This document shows, one piece after another, positions 11,656 to 22,193 of a DNA stretch of 64,000 nucleotides (position 1 is the first letter of the stretch; each line of letters opens with the position of its first letter). The notes beneath the pieces are model-generated. The model was given only the letters and a program-made list of their open reading frames with translations, was not told where the DNA came from and did no database searches. Origin of the DNA: an uncultured Pelagibacteraceae bacterium. Lineage in GTDB: Bacteria; Pseudomonadota; Alphaproteobacteria; Pelagibacterales; Pelagibacteraceae. Location: positions 62,001-126,000 of the forward strand of contig CACFKZ010000001.1 of NCBI GenBank assembly GCA_902566945.1, in the 5' to 3' direction. The position numbers and the translations under genes were made by a program.

Positions 11656-14523
11656 ATGATTGACGATAATTCAAAAGAATTTATTAAAAGACACATTGGT
11701 CCCTCTGAGGAAGATCAATCTAAAATGTTGCAATACATTGGATATAAGACACTAGAGGATCTAATGAGCAATACTGTGCCAGAAAAAATCTTATTAAAAG
11801 ATGATCTTAAAATGGATCAGCCAATGTCAGAAAACGATGCTTTAAAAAAATTAAAATCTATATCCAAAAAAAATAAAATCTTTAAAAATTTTATTGGAAT
11901 GGGATACTATAATTCTATTACACCTAATGTAATTCTTAGAAATATTTTAGAAAATCCAGGATGGTACACGTCTTATACACCTTATCAGCCTGAAGTGGCA
12001 CAAGGTCGGCTTGAAATGCTTTTAAATTTTCAACAATCAATTATTGACTTAACAGGCATGGATATAGCTAACGCTTCTTTATTGGATGAAGCAACAGCAA
12101 CAGCAGAAGCAGTAGGTTTAAGCCAAAGATTAGATAAGACTAATTCAAAAAAAATATTTATCTCAAACAATTGCAATCCTCAAACAATTGATCTCATAAA
12201 AACAAGAACAAATCCTTTTGGTTTAGAATTGATCATTGGTGATGAAAAAAAAGAACTTACGAAAATTAACGAAGATATTATTTGCGGAGTTTTATCATAT
12301 CCTGGAACTTTAGGTGAGATAAACGATCCTAGTGAAAGTATTAGTCAAATACACAAAAAAAATGGAAAAGCTATTTTGGTTTGTGATCTATTAGCTTTAG
12401 CTAGATTAAAAACTCCAGCAGAACTTGGAGCTGACATTGCTGTTGGAAGCGCTCAAAGATTTGGTATTCCAATGGGATACGGTGGACCTCACGCAGCATT
12501 TTTTGCAACTAAAGAAGAATTTAAAAGATCAATGCCGGGAAGAATTATAGGTGTTTCAAAAGATAGACACGGAAAAAAAGCTTACAGGCTTTCTTTACAA
12601 ACTAGGGAGCAACACATTAGAAGAGATAAAGCAACAAGCAATATTTGCACTGCTCAAGCATTGCTAGCTATCATTTCTGCTGCCTTTGCGATTTATCATG
12701 GACCTGAAGGAATACTTAAAATAGCGAATAGAACTTCGAAATTAGCTAAAATTTTTGCTGATAACATTAAAATAGGTGGTTACAAGATTTTATCAGATCA
12801 TTTCTTTGATACCGTTACAATTAAGACCAATGAAAAAACAAGTTCTATTTATGAAGCTGCATTAAAAGAGAATATAAATCTTAGAAAAGTCAATAAAGAG
12901 CATTTATCAGTTGCTTTTGATGAAGCAAAAAAACTTGATGATGTTAATTTACTTTTAAAGTTATTTGGAGTTTCTAAAATTATAAAACAAGATGTAAAGG
13001 TTAAACTAGATAATCTTCCAAAAAATCTTTTAAGAACTTCAAAATACTTAACCCATCCAGTTTTTAACAAATACCATTCTGAAACTGAGATGCTAAGATA
13101 TCTAAAGAAACTAGAAGATTGTGATATTGCGCTCAATAGATCAATGATTGCTTTAGGATCTTGTACCATGAAGCTCAATGCAACAGCAGAATTAATTCCC
13201 ATTACCTGGAAAGAGTTTTCACTTCCACATCCATTTGTTCCTACAAATCAAATGGAAGGCTATAAAATTCTTTTTAATGATCTGATAAATGATCTGAAAG
13301 AAATTACTGGATATGACGCAGTTTCTTTACAACCAAACTCTGGAGCTCAAGGAGAGTACGCAGGTTTAATGACTATAAGAAAATTCCATAAAAATAATAA
13401 ACAAGAAAATCGTAATGTCTGTCTAATTCCGGACTCAGCTCATGGAACTAATCCAGCAAGTGCCCAAATGTGTGGGATGAAAGTAGTTGTAGTCAATTGT
13501 GACGACGATGGAAATGTTGATATAGACGATCTAAAAAATAAAGCTGAAAAATACTCAAAAGATTTAGCTGCTTTAATGGTAACTTATCCTTCTACGCATG
13601 GAGTATTTGAGGAAAAAATCATGGATATTTGTGAAGTTATTCATAAGCACGGCGGACAAGTCTATATGGATGGAGCAAATTTAAATGCACTTGTAGGTGT
13701 TGCAAAGCCAGGGAAATTTGGACCAGACGTTTGTCATATTAATTTACATAAAACATTTTGTATACCTCACGGTGGAGGCGGACCAGGAATGGGCCCAATC
13801 GCTTGTGCTAAGCATCTAGCTGATTTTTTACCAACACACGAAATTATTAGAGAGGCAGGCCCTAAAAATGGAATGGGGGCTGTATCAGCTGCACCTTGGG
13901 GTAGTTCAAGCATACTTCCAATATCTTGGATGTATATAAAGATGATGGGTGCAGAAGGATTGAAAAAAGCCTCACAAGTTTCAATTTTAAATGCAAATTA
14001 TATTTCAAAAAAATTATCCAAAGATTACAAAGTTCTTTACACTGGTAAAAATGGAAATGTTGCACATGAATGCATAATTGATATCCGACCAATTAAAGCA
14101 AGTTCAGGTATATCTGAGGAAGATTTAGCAAAAAGACTGATTGACTTTGGCTACCATGCTCCAACAATGTCATGGCCTGTTGCCGGTACAATTATGATTG
14201 AGCCAACTGAAAGTGAAAATTTGGAGGAGATTGATAAATTTTGTAATGCACTTATAAAAATTAAAAAAGAAATTAATTTAGTGGAGTCATCAAAGTTTGA
14301 TAAAATAGATAACCCACTGAAAAATGCACCTCATACTTATGTCGAATTAGCTTCCAGTGAGTGGAAACATGCTTACTCAAGAGAGGAAGCAGCTTTTCCA
14401 ACTGAGTACGTAAAAAATAATAAATATTGGGCCCCAGTTGCTAGAGTAGATAACGTTTTCGGAGATAGAAATTTAGTATGTTCATGTCCTTCAATGGATG
14501 AATATAAAGATGAAGCTGCTTAA
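11656..14523 (+). CDS. gcvP: Glycine dehydrogenase (decarboxylating), P protein
   Basis: 955 aa; HINLHKTFCIPHGGGGPGMGPI PLP site; N-terminal RHIGPSEEDQ. Confidence 0.98.
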   Translation: MIDDNSKEFIKRHIGPSEEDQSKMLQYIGYKTLEDLMSNTVPEKILLKDDLKMDQPMSENDALKKLKSISKKNKIFKNFIGMGYYNSITPNVILRNILENPGWYTSYTPYQPEVAQGRLEMLLNFQQSIIDLTGMDIANASLLDEATATAEAVGLSQRLDKTNSKKIFISNNCNPQTIDLIKTRTNPFGLELIIGDEKKELTKINEDIICGVLSYPGTLGEINDPSESISQIHKKNGKAILVCDLLALARLKTPAELGADIAVGSAQRFGIPMGYGGPHAAFFATKEEFKRSMPGRIIGVSKDRHGKKAYRLSLQTREQHIRRDKATSNICTAQALLAIISAAFAIYHGPEGILKIANRTSKLAKIFADNIKIGGYKILSDHFFDTVTIKTNEKTSSIYEAALKENINLRKVNKEHLSVAFDEAKKLDDVNLLLKLFGVSKIIKQDVKVKLDNLPKNLLRTSKYLTHPVFNKYHSETEMLRYLKKLEDCDIALNRSMIALGSCTMKLNATAELIPITWKEFSLPHPFVPTNQMEGYKILFNDLINDLKEITGYDAVSLQPNSGAQGEYAGLMTIRKFHKNNKQENRNVCLIPDSAHGTNPASAQMCGMKVVVVNCDDDGNVDIDDLKNKAEKYSKDLAALMVTYPSTHGVFEEKIMDICEVIHKHGGQVYMDGANLNALVGVAKPGKFGPDVCHINLHKTFCIPHGGGGPGMGPIACAKHLADFLPTHEIIREAGPKNGMGAVSAAPWGSSSILPISWMYIKMMGAEGLKKASQVSILNANYISKKLSKDYKVLYTGKNGNVAHECIIDIRPIKASSGISEEDLAKRLIDFGYHAPTMSWPVAGTIMIEPTESENLEEIDKFCNALIKIKKEINLVESSKFDKIDNPLKNAPHTYVELASSEWKHAYSREEAAFPTEYVKNNKYWAPVARVDNVFGDRNLVCSCPSMDEYKDEAA

Positions 14524-14532
14524 TCTTTTTTA

Positions 14533-15759
14533 ATGAAAATTGCTGTTATCGGCTCAGGTATCTCAGGATTATCTTCCGCATATTTTCTCTCAAAAAAATA
14601 TAAAGTTGATCTATACGAAAAAGATGATCACTTTGGAGGTCATTCCTTCACCTATGAAATTAAAGAAGATGATAAGATTATTCCAGTAGATCTGGGCTTT
14701 ATTGTTTTTAATGAGGTTACTTATCCAAATTTAGTAAATTTCTTTAATGAATTAAAAGTTCCTTATGAAAAAAGTGATATGTCATTTTCTGTGTCAATTA
14801 AGAATAGTAATATTGAATATAGTGGAAGTGGTTTAGGAGGTATTTTTGCCAATAAATTAAATTTTTTTAATTTTAAATTTTTATATATGATTAGGGAGAT
14901 AATTTCATTTTATAAAACTGCTCCAAAATTACTTGAAAGTGAAATTAAAGAAGAAACTTTAGGAAATTTTCTTAATAAAAAAAAATTATCGAAATACTTC
15001 ATCGAGTATCACTTAATTCCCATGGTTGCTGCAATTTGGTCAATGCCATTTGATAAAGCAAAGGGAATGCCATTAAAATTTTTTTTAAATTTTTTTACTA
15101 ATCATGGTTTATTTAAATTCAAAAATAGACCGCAATGGTACACAGTTTCAAATAGAAGTAGAGCTTATGTAAAAAAAGTAACAGATAAAATTAGTGGAGA
15201 AATTTTTAAAAATTATAAAGTGGATAAGTTAATTAGAAGTGATGACAACATCAGGGTAAATATTGGCAATGAATATGTTGACTATGATCAAGTAGTACTA
15301 GCTTCTCATGCAGACCAAAGTTTAAGAATGATAGAAAAACCAACGGAACAAGAAAAAAATATATTGGAAAAATTTAATTACGTGAAGAACGAGGCTTATT
15401 TACATACTGATAAGATATTAATGCCTCATAAAAAAAGGGCCTGGTCTAGTTGGAATTCTGTTTCAGATGGAGAAAGGACATGCATTACCTATTGGTTAAA
15501 TAAACTACAAAACTTAGATACATCTAAAGACTATTTTTTAACTTTAAACCCTATTTGTAGAATTAACGAAAATTCTGTTATAAAAAAAGTTAATTTTACC
15601 CACCCATATTTAAATTCAAAGAATACTGCGCTTCAAAAAGATCTAAGATTAATACAAGGAAAAAAAAGAACTTGGTTTTGTGGAAGTTATTTTGGTTACG
15701 GATTTCATGAAGATGGATTAAAATCTTCTATAGATTTGATAAATAACTTTAAAATTTGA
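14533..15759 (+). CDS. FAD/NAD(P)-binding amine oxidoreductase (COG2907-like)
   Basis: IGSGISGLSSAYFLSKKYKVDLYEKDDHFGGHS; followed by DUF1365 and Cfa-like genes. Confidence 0.85.
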   Translation: MKIAVIGSGISGLSSAYFLSKKYKVDLYEKDDHFGGHSFTYEIKEDDKIIPVDLGFIVFNEVTYPNLVNFFNELKVPYEKSDMSFSVSIKNSNIEYSGSGLGGIFANKLNFFNFKFLYMIREIISFYKTAPKLLESEIKEETLGNFLNKKKLSKYFIEYHLIPMVAAIWSMPFDKAKGMPLKFFLNFFTNHGLFKFKNRPQWYTVSNRSRAYVKKVTDKISGEIFKNYKVDKLIRSDDNIRVNIGNEYVDYDQVVLASHADQSLRMIEKPTEQEKNILEKFNYVKNEAYLHTDKILMPHKKRAWSSWNSVSDGERTCITYWLNKLQNLDTSKDYFLTLNPICRINENSVIKKVNFTHPYLNSKNTALQKDLRLIQGKKRTWFCGSYFGYGFHEDGLKSSIDLINNFKI

Positions 15760-16517
15760 TGAACTCTTGCATTTATAACGGTGAAGTTACTCATACAAGA
15801 TTTAAACCTGTAAGACATTTTTTAAAATATAAAACTTTTTCATTATTAATTGATTTAGATGAAATCAATCAATTAGACAGATCAATTAATATTTTCTCTC
15901 ATAATAAATTTAACATTTTCAGCTTTTATGACAAAGATCATGGAGAACGCGACGGAAGCGATTTAAAAGAATGGGTGCTTAAAAAAATTAGCAAGCTCAA
16001 TATAAAAGGTGAAATTAATAAAGTTAAAATACTTTGTTATCCAAGAATTTTTGGTTATGTGTTCAACCCTTTAAGTATTTTTTACTGCTACGAGGATAAT
16101 AAATTGAAAGCAATTTTTTACGAAGTAAAAAATACTTTTAATGAGCAGCACACATATATTTTTAAAATTAAAGATAACGAAGAAATAGTTCAAAAATGTA
16201 AAAAAAAATTTTACGTTTCACCATTTATGGATATGGAAACTTACTATAATTTTAAATTACTTAAACCCAATGATAAACTCTCAGTCTTTATAAAACAAAC
16301 AGACTCGATAGGAACGGTTTTAACAGCTACCCAAACAGGAGAGAGAAAAGAATTCAACTCAAAACAACTCATGTTTAACTTTTTCAAGTATCCGTTAATG
16401 ACAATTAAAATTATTGGTTCGATACATTATGAAGCATTACTTTTATGGAAAAAAGGGGCAATATATAGGGGAAGAAATACTAAATTAAAAAATAACTTAA
16501 GTTACGAGGAATATTAA
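15756..16517 (+). CDS. DUF1365 family protein
   Basis: CIYNGEVTHTRFKPVRHFLKYKTFSLLIDLDE, YPRIFGYVFNPLSIFYCY. Confidence 0.88.
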   Translation: MMNSCIYNGEVTHTRFKPVRHFLKYKTFSLLIDLDEINQLDRSINIFSHNKFNIFSFYDKDHGERDGSDLKEWVLKKISKLNIKGEINKVKILCYPRIFGYVFNPLSIFYCYEDNKLKAIFYEVKNTFNEQHTYIFKIKDNEEIVQKCKKKFYVSPFMDMETYYNFKLLKPNDKLSVFIKQTDSIGTVLTATQTGERKEFNSKQLMFNFFKYPLMTIKIIGSIHYEALLLWKKGAIYRGRNTKLKNNLSYEEY

Positions 16518-17707
16518 TGAGTCTAATAAAAATATCAGAAAGATTCGTCCTAAATAAATTGAAAAAAATCTCACAAGGAAATCTTAAGCTTATAAATTAT
16601 GATGGAAAAGTTTTTCATTTTGGTGACTTAGAGAGCAAATTATCTTCAGATATCAAAATTAATAAACCCAATTTTTATTTAAACGTTATTATGGGTGGAA
16701 GCTCAGCTTTAGGAGAAGCTCATATGAAAAAAGATTTTTATTCCTCAAATTTAACAAATTTAATTGAACTTACGGCGAGAAATATTAATACAATATATTC
16801 TTTTTCAGGAAGTCTAAAATTACAAAAAATCAAAAATTTTCTTAAAAAAATATTTGCATCAAATACAAAATCTAAAAGTAAAAAATATATTTCAAAACAT
16901 TATGACTTAGGAAATGAATTTTTTTCGTCATGGCTTGATAAATCTCTTACTTATTCCAGCGCTGTCTATAAAAACGAGAAAGATGATTTAGAAATCGCTC
17001 AAAGAAATAAATTTCAAGAACTTATAAATTTAATGAATATAAAAGATGGAAAAAAGGTTTTAGAGATAGGGTGTGGATGGGGCGGATTTGCTGAATTCTT
17101 AGCTAAAAATTATGATGTGAGTGTAGACTGTATTACAATTTCTAAAAATCAATATGAGTTTACTAAAAAGAAGATTTTCAACTCAGGTCTAAACAACAAA
17201 GTTAATGTTAAATTTTTAGATTACAGAGATCTCAATGAAAAATATGATCACGTAGCTTCAATAGAAATGATAGAAGCTGTTGGTGAAAAATATATGGACC
17301 AATATTTTCGTACAATTAAAAATGTTCTTAATTACGGGGGTACTGCTGCAATTCAAGGCATTGTGATAAAAGACGACTTATTTAAAAGATATAGAGCAAA
17401 TGAGGATTTTATTCAAAAATATATATTTCCAGGTGGATTTTTACCTTCAATTAAATTTATAGAGAATTTAATTAAAAAAAATGACCTAAAACTAGAAAAA
17501 ATTAATATCTACTCCGACGATTATGCCAAAACTTTAGCAACTTGGAGAAAAAATTTTTTAGGTGCTTGGGAAAAAATTAGCCCACTTGGTTTTGATGAAT
17601 ATTTCAAGCGTATGTGGGAATTTTACTTATCTTATTGTGAAGGTGGTTTTAAGTCTAGAAACATTAACTTGATTCAATTCTCTATGTCTAATAGATATTC
17701 GTCATGA
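16517..17707 (+). CDS. Cyclopropane-fatty-acyl-phospholipid synthase-like SAM methyltransferase
   Basis: SKHYDLGNEFFSSWLDKSLTYSSAVY; VLEIGCGWGGFAEFLA; IEMIEAVGEKYMDQYF. Confidence 0.92.
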   Translation: MSLIKISERFVLNKLKKISQGNLKLINYDGKVFHFGDLESKLSSDIKINKPNFYLNVIMGGSSALGEAHMKKDFYSSNLTNLIELTARNINTIYSFSGSLKLQKIKNFLKKIFASNTKSKSKKYISKHYDLGNEFFSSWLDKSLTYSSAVYKNEKDDLEIAQRNKFQELINLMNIKDGKKVLEIGCGWGGFAEFLAKNYDVSVDCITISKNQYEFTKKKIFNSGLNNKVNVKFLDYRDLNEKYDHVASIEMIEAVGEKYMDQYFRTIKNVLNYGGTAAIQGIVIKDDLFKRYRANEDFIQKYIFPGGFLPSIKFIENLIKKNDLKLEKINIYSDDYAKTLATWRKNFLGAWEKISPLGFDEYFKRMWEFYLSYCEGGFKSRNINLIQFSMSNRYSS

Positions 17708-18228
17708 AAAAATTTATACTACTATTTTTACTAATCTTAACAACAGGATGTGCAAATAAAATGAAACCGACAGATTTTAAAGATCAAAAACCAAGACTAG
17801 TTATCGAAAATTATTTATCTGGTAATGTCAAAGCCTGGGGAGTATTACAAAATAGATCTGGAAAAGTTACAAGACAATTTAAAGCTGATTTAAACGGAAA
17901 ATGGGATGGTTCTCAATTAATTTTAGACGAAGTTTTTAATTGGAATGATGGAGAAAGACAAACTCGCCAATGGACTATTAAAAAAATTGATGAACATAAC
18001 TATGAGGGAACAGCCTCTGATGTAGTTGGAACAGCCAAAGGATATTCATATGGTCCAGCTTTTAAATTCGAATATGTATTGCTGGTACCGGTTAAAGGCA
18101 AAAATATTAAAATTACTTTTGATGATTGGATTTTTATGCAGGATGATCGCGTGGCAATAAATAGAGCGACAATGACTAAGTTTGGAATAAAAGTTGCAGA
18201 ATTAACTGTAATGTTTATTAAAGATTAA
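17704..18228 (+). CDS. DUF3833 family lipoprotein
   Basis: Lipobox LLILTTGCANK; DDWIFMQDDRVAINRATMTKFGIKVAELTVMF. Confidence 0.85.
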   Translation: MKKFILLFLLILTTGCANKMKPTDFKDQKPRLVIENYLSGNVKAWGVLQNRSGKVTRQFKADLNGKWDGSQLILDEVFNWNDGERQTRQWTIKKIDEHNYEGTASDVVGTAKGYSYGPAFKFEYVLLVPVKGKNIKITFDDWIFMQDDRVAINRATMTKFGIKVAELTVMFIKD

Positions 18229-18977
18229 CGCTTTACTAGTTTATCTACTAAAAATAAATAGAGTCTATAAGGTAATATTCTTAAAAATTTTAAAATTAAA
18301 GTTAATCCTTTTGGGAAATGAATTTCAAAAGCATTTCCTTTCACTAAGCCATTATAAATTTTATCTGCGGCGTATTCAGGAGTTTTTAAAAATGGCATAG
18401 GAAATTCATTTTTATCAGTCAAAGGAGTTTTAATGAAACCTGGTGATACAACTGAGACTCTCACCCCAAATTTTTTAAAATCAAAGTAAATGCTTTCACT
18501 AAAATTAGTTAGAGCAGCTTTTGAAGGACCATAACCACTTGAATTTGGCAGACCTCTGTAACCTGCAATTGAAGAAACTATCGAAATGTGTCCAGATTTC
18601 TTATTTTTAAAATAATCTTCAACAACTTTTACACAATCAATAACACCTAAAAAATTAACATTAATTACATTTTTAATTTTATCTGGATCTAGACTTTGTT
18701 CGTCTTTTGGTTCATAAGTACCACTGGAGAATAGACAAATGTCAATGTCTCCACAGGCATTTAAAATGTCATTAAATACATTATTTATTTGGGAACGGTT
18801 AGTTACATCTAAGGGAAATGAACTTATGTTGTTATGTTTAGCTAGATCATCCAAAAGCTCTTTTCTTCTTGCTGATACAGCAACTTTCCATCCCTCGTTA
18901 GCAAATTTTTCTGCTACTGCTTTTCCAATCCCACTACTTGCACCTGTAATCCATATTTTTTTCTGATTTTCAGACAT
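18225..18977 (-). CDS. Short-chain dehydrogenase/reductase
   Basis: WITGASSGIGKAVAEKFA; YGPSKAAL. Confidence 0.9.
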   Translation of the reverse strand: MSENQKKIWITGASSGIGKAVAEKFANEGWKVAVSARRKELLDDLAKHNNISSFPLDVTNRSQINNVFNDILNACGDIDICLFSSGTYEPKDEQSLDPDKIKNVINVNFLGVIDCVKVVEDYFKNKKSGHISIVSSIAGYRGLPNSSGYGPSKAALTNFSESIYFDFKKFGVRVSVVSPGFIKTPLTDKNEFPMPFLKTPEYAADKIYNGLVKGNAFEIHFPKGLTLILKFLRILPYRLYLFLVDKLVKR

Positions 18978-18998
18978 AAATTAGTTATACCTTAATTT

Positions 18999-19463
18999 AT
19001 GACTAAGAATAAATATTTATCTCTTACATTCATTCTTTTAATAACGTTTTTAGCATCTGGAATTGGTGGATTTACTACTGCTACTTTTAAAGAGCCTTGG
19101 TATTCTCAGATAATTCTGCCAAGCTTTAATCCTCCAAGCTGGGTGTTTGGACCTGTATGGACAACTTTATATATCTTAATGTCAGTAGCGATTTGGCGTA
19201 TTTGGATAAATTATTATGATAATAAAATTTTAAATTTATATTTTTTACATCTCTTTTTTAATATGATTTGGAGTATTATCTTTTTTGGTTTTCATCAAAT
19301 AGGACTAGCATTACTAGATTTAGTTATAATTCTCATATTTATAGTTCTCCTAATGAAAATTTATTATTTGAAGGATAAGATTAGTTTTTCTCTAATGGTT
19401 CCCTACTTTTTATGGAGCGCTTATGCTTTAGTTTTAAATTTTAATATTTTTATTTTAAACTAA
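18999..19463 (+). CDS. TspO/MBR family protein
   Basis: WYSQIILPSFNPPSWVFGPVWTTLYILMSVAIWRIW. Confidence 0.92.
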   Translation: MTKNKYLSLTFILLITFLASGIGGFTTATFKEPWYSQIILPSFNPPSWVFGPVWTTLYILMSVAIWRIWINYYDNKILNLYFLHLFFNMIWSIIFFGFHQIGLALLDLVIILIFIVLLMKIYYLKDKISFSLMVPYFLWSAYALVLNFNIFILN

Positions 19464-19481
19464 ATTAAGCTATATACACGC

Positions 19482-20279
19482 ATGAACTACAAAAAAACTT
19501 TTAATTTTTTAAAGTCTTTACCTGCAAAATTAAATTCATTTTACAAAAAAAAATCAAAATCTGGTATTAAAATAAACAACAAATCAAAAAATAAAAAAGA
19601 TTTTGATCCGGTAACTAATTTTGATAAATCTTTTGAAAAATATATAAGATCATTAATTTTAAAAAAATTTCCAAACGACTCTATCATTGGAGAAGAGTTT
19701 GATGATAAAAAGACTGATAATCATTTTCAATGGTCAATCGACCCAATAGATGGTACAAGAGCTTTTGTAATTGGAGCGCCGACTTGGTCCAACTTAATAG
19801 GCCTTTCTTTTAACGAAAAATCAAAAGTTGGATTAGCAAATTTCCCAGAATTAAATAAATTTTATATAAATGATCAAAAAAAATCCTATATTTTTAAAAA
19901 TAATAAAAAAAAAATTATTAAATCCTCTAAAAATAGTAATTTAAAAACAATAAAAATTATTGGAAACTTTCATGGAACCTTAAGTTATGAAAGACAAAAA
20001 AAAGTTATAAAAAAATTTGGATGGTCATTTAGGTTAGCCGGGTTTGATGCTTTAAATTATTGTTTATTAGCTGAAGGAACAGTAGATGCTGTGATAGAAG
20101 CTAACTTAAAGCCTTATGATATTTTACCTTTAATACCCATTATTAAAAACTCAGGCGCTATTATAACTAACTGGAAAAATGAACCCGCAGAATTTGGAGG
20201 AAATATAATAGCTTCATCTAATAAAGCTTTACATAACAAGATTCTAAGATTACTAAAACCTTTTACGAAAAATGATTAA
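19482..20279 (+). CDS. Inositol monophosphatase family protein (HisN-like)
   Basis: DPVTNFDKSFEKYIRS, IGEEF, WSIDPIDGTRAFVIGAPTWSNLIGL. Confidence 0.85.
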   Translation: MNYKKTFNFLKSLPAKLNSFYKKKSKSGIKINNKSKNKKDFDPVTNFDKSFEKYIRSLILKKFPNDSIIGEEFDDKKTDNHFQWSIDPIDGTRAFVIGAPTWSNLIGLSFNEKSKVGLANFPELNKFYINDQKKSYIFKNNKKKIIKSSKNSNLKTIKIIGNFHGTLSYERQKKVIKKFGWSFRLAGFDALNYCLLAEGTVDAVIEANLKPYDILPLIPIIKNSGAIITNWKNEPAEFGGNIIASSNKALHNKILRLLKPFTKND

Positions 20280-20793
20280 TTTATTTATAAATAGAGTTTT
20301 TAGAGCTATCAAAATAGATATAGATCTTTACGAAGAAGTTGAAAAAGATAAAAAAGCAACTTTTCAAGCAGGAATAGTAGTTGTGTTATCAAGTCTTGCT
20401 GCTGGAGTTGGATCTTTACATTTGGGAGCTTCAAATTTTTTAATTGCTCCAGCGCTTTCTCTTCTAAGCTGGTATGTATGGGCTTATATAATTTATTTTG
20501 TTGGCGTAAAACTTTTTGGAGACATTAAAACTAGAAGTGATCACAGTGAACTTTTAAGAACAATAGGGTTTTCAAGCGCACCAGGATTAATTCGAGTCTT
20601 TGGCGTCACACCAGAATTAATGACAGTAACATTCATCGGTTCAGCGTTTTGGATGCTAGCTTGTATGGTTGTTGCAGTTAAATCAGCATTAGACTACGAT
20701 AGCCTTTGGAAAGCATTTGGAGTTGTTGTAGTTTCTTGGCTAGTTCAAGCATTCTTTTTATTTTTAATAATTGTTTTATTCAAAGGTTTTTAA
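20272..20793 (+). CDS. Yip1-like integral membrane protein
   Basis: Multi-TM protein; RTIGFSSAPGLIRVFGVTPEL. Confidence 0.55.
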   Translation: MINLFINRVFRAIKIDIDLYEEVEKDKKATFQAGIVVVLSSLAAGVGSLHLGASNFLIAPALSLLSWYVWAYIIYFVGVKLFGDIKTRSDHSELLRTIGFSSAPGLIRVFGVTPELMTVTFIGSAFWMLACMVVAVKSALDYDSLWKAFGVVVVSWLVQAFFLFLIIVLFKGF

Positions 20794-20954
20794 AGAGGAA
20801 AAATTCTTTTTGAAAGGTTGCAACTGTTACATATTTTGTAGCTATGCATAATTAAGTTTTGTTTTACACTTTCATCTTCTTTTCTGCATTCTTCGCAAAC
20901 ATTGTCTGCAGTTTCTTTGTTATTGTCTATGACAATATGATCATCGTTTTTCAT
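20790..20954 (-). CDS. Small CxxC-pair protein (54 aa), possible zinc ribbon
   Basis: Reverse strand read: MKNDDHIVIDNNKETADNVCEECRKEDESVKQNLIMHSYKICNSCNLSKRIFPL*; not in ORF track (below size cutoff). Confidence 0.5.
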   Translation of the reverse strand: MKNDDHIVIDNNKETADNVCEECRKEDESVKQNLIMHSYKICNSCNLSKRIFPL

Positions 20955-20977
20955 GAAAATTAATATATCATTAAAGT

Positions 20978-21550
20978 ATGAAAAAATATTTATTTATAAT
21001 TTTTATTTTTTTAATAAGCACGTCTGCCCAACCAAAAAATTTTAAGAAAGTGTATTTTGCTGGAGGATGCTTTTGGTGCATGGAAGAATCTTTCGATGGA
21101 GTTGAGGGCGTTCTGTCAACAGTTTCAGGTTATTCAGGTGGGCACTTAAAAAATCCTACTTACCATGATGTTATTTACAAAGATACAGGCCATGTAGAAG
21201 CCTTAGAAATAACTTATGATCCGAACAAAGTAAATTTTGAAAAATTACTAAATATTTTTTGGAGAAATATAGATCCCTTCGACTCAGAAGGTCAATTTTG
21301 TGACAAAGGGAAGAGCTATAGATCAGTTATTTTTTATCAAACTCAACTAGAAAAAGAATTTATTGAAAAATCCTTTAAAAATTTAGAAAAAAAATTTAGT
21401 AAAAAAATTGTCACTTTAGTATGGAAATTTGAGGAATTTTATCAAGCTGAAGATTATCACCAAGATTATTATGAAAAAAATTTTATTCGTTATCTAATGT
21501 ATAAAAAGGCGTGTAAAAGAGAAGATACCTTGAAAAAAATATGGAATTAA
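20978..21550 (+). CDS. msrA: Peptide-methionine (S)-S-oxide reductase
   Basis: VYFAGGCFWCMEESFDGVEGVLSTVSGYSGG. Confidence 0.95.
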   Translation: MKKYLFIIFIFLISTSAQPKNFKKVYFAGGCFWCMEESFDGVEGVLSTVSGYSGGHLKNPTYHDVIYKDTGHVEALEITYDPNKVNFEKLLNIFWRNIDPFDSEGQFCDKGKSYRSVIFYQTQLEKEFIEKSFKNLEKKFSKKIVTLVWKFEEFYQAEDYHQDYYEKNFIRYLMYKKACKREDTLKKIWN

Positions 21551-21996
21551 AAAAAATAATCATAGCAGTTTTTTTTGTAGGTTTGTTTAATTCAGCAAAC
21601 GCAGAAATGATAAAGCCAGCTGAAAATTTATCCGCTTATGATGTTATAAAAATACAATTAGATGCTCTAAAAAATAATGACGAAAAAGATAATGGCATTA
21701 AACAAACATGGATATTTGCTCATCCTGATAATAAAAAAATGACTGGTCCATATCCTAGATTTAGGATTATGCTTTACGATGTTCATTACAGAATACTTTT
21801 AAATCATTTTTCACATAAGATAGATTTAATTATGAACACCGAAAATAAATTTGTTTATGGAGTAAAAGTTTTGAACAATGAGAAACAACAATTTTTTTAT
21901 GAATGGCATGTAAGTAGAGGTAATGAAGAAAGTTGTAATAATTGTTGGTTTACTACAGCTGTTTCAATGCCGATTGATCAAGGAAATTCAATTTGA
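21541..21996 (+). CDS. Secreted DUF4864-like hypothetical protein
   Basis: Signal peptide; QLDALKNND...QTWIFAHPDNKKMTGPYPRFRIML; family guess only. Confidence 0.45.
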   Translation: MELKKIIIAVFFVGLFNSANAEMIKPAENLSAYDVIKIQLDALKNNDEKDNGIKQTWIFAHPDNKKMTGPYPRFRIMLYDVHYRILLNHFSHKIDLIMNTENKFVYGVKVLNNEKQQFFYEWHVSRGNEESCNNCWFTTAVSMPIDQGNSI

Positions 21997-22193
21997 AAAG
22001 ACCACCGTTTGCAATACGATATCTAATTATCGGTGCTATATTGGTTGTACCGCCAATACTTAGCACTCATTACGGTACAATGTATTTAGGAAAAGATAAC
22101 GGGGTTCTTTTAGGATTTTGCGTTGGAATAGTTAGTGTATCTTTTGCATGTTGGAAACTTTTTATTGATGGCTGGAGGGATGACGAAGACTAA
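21993..22193 (+). CDS. Small membrane protein, probable TTG start
   Basis: 66 aa, two TM segments, overlaps neighbours on both sides. Confidence 0.5.
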   Translation: MKRPPFAIRYLIIGAILVVPPILSTHYGTMYLGKDNGVLLGFCVGIVSVSFACWKLFIDGWRDDED

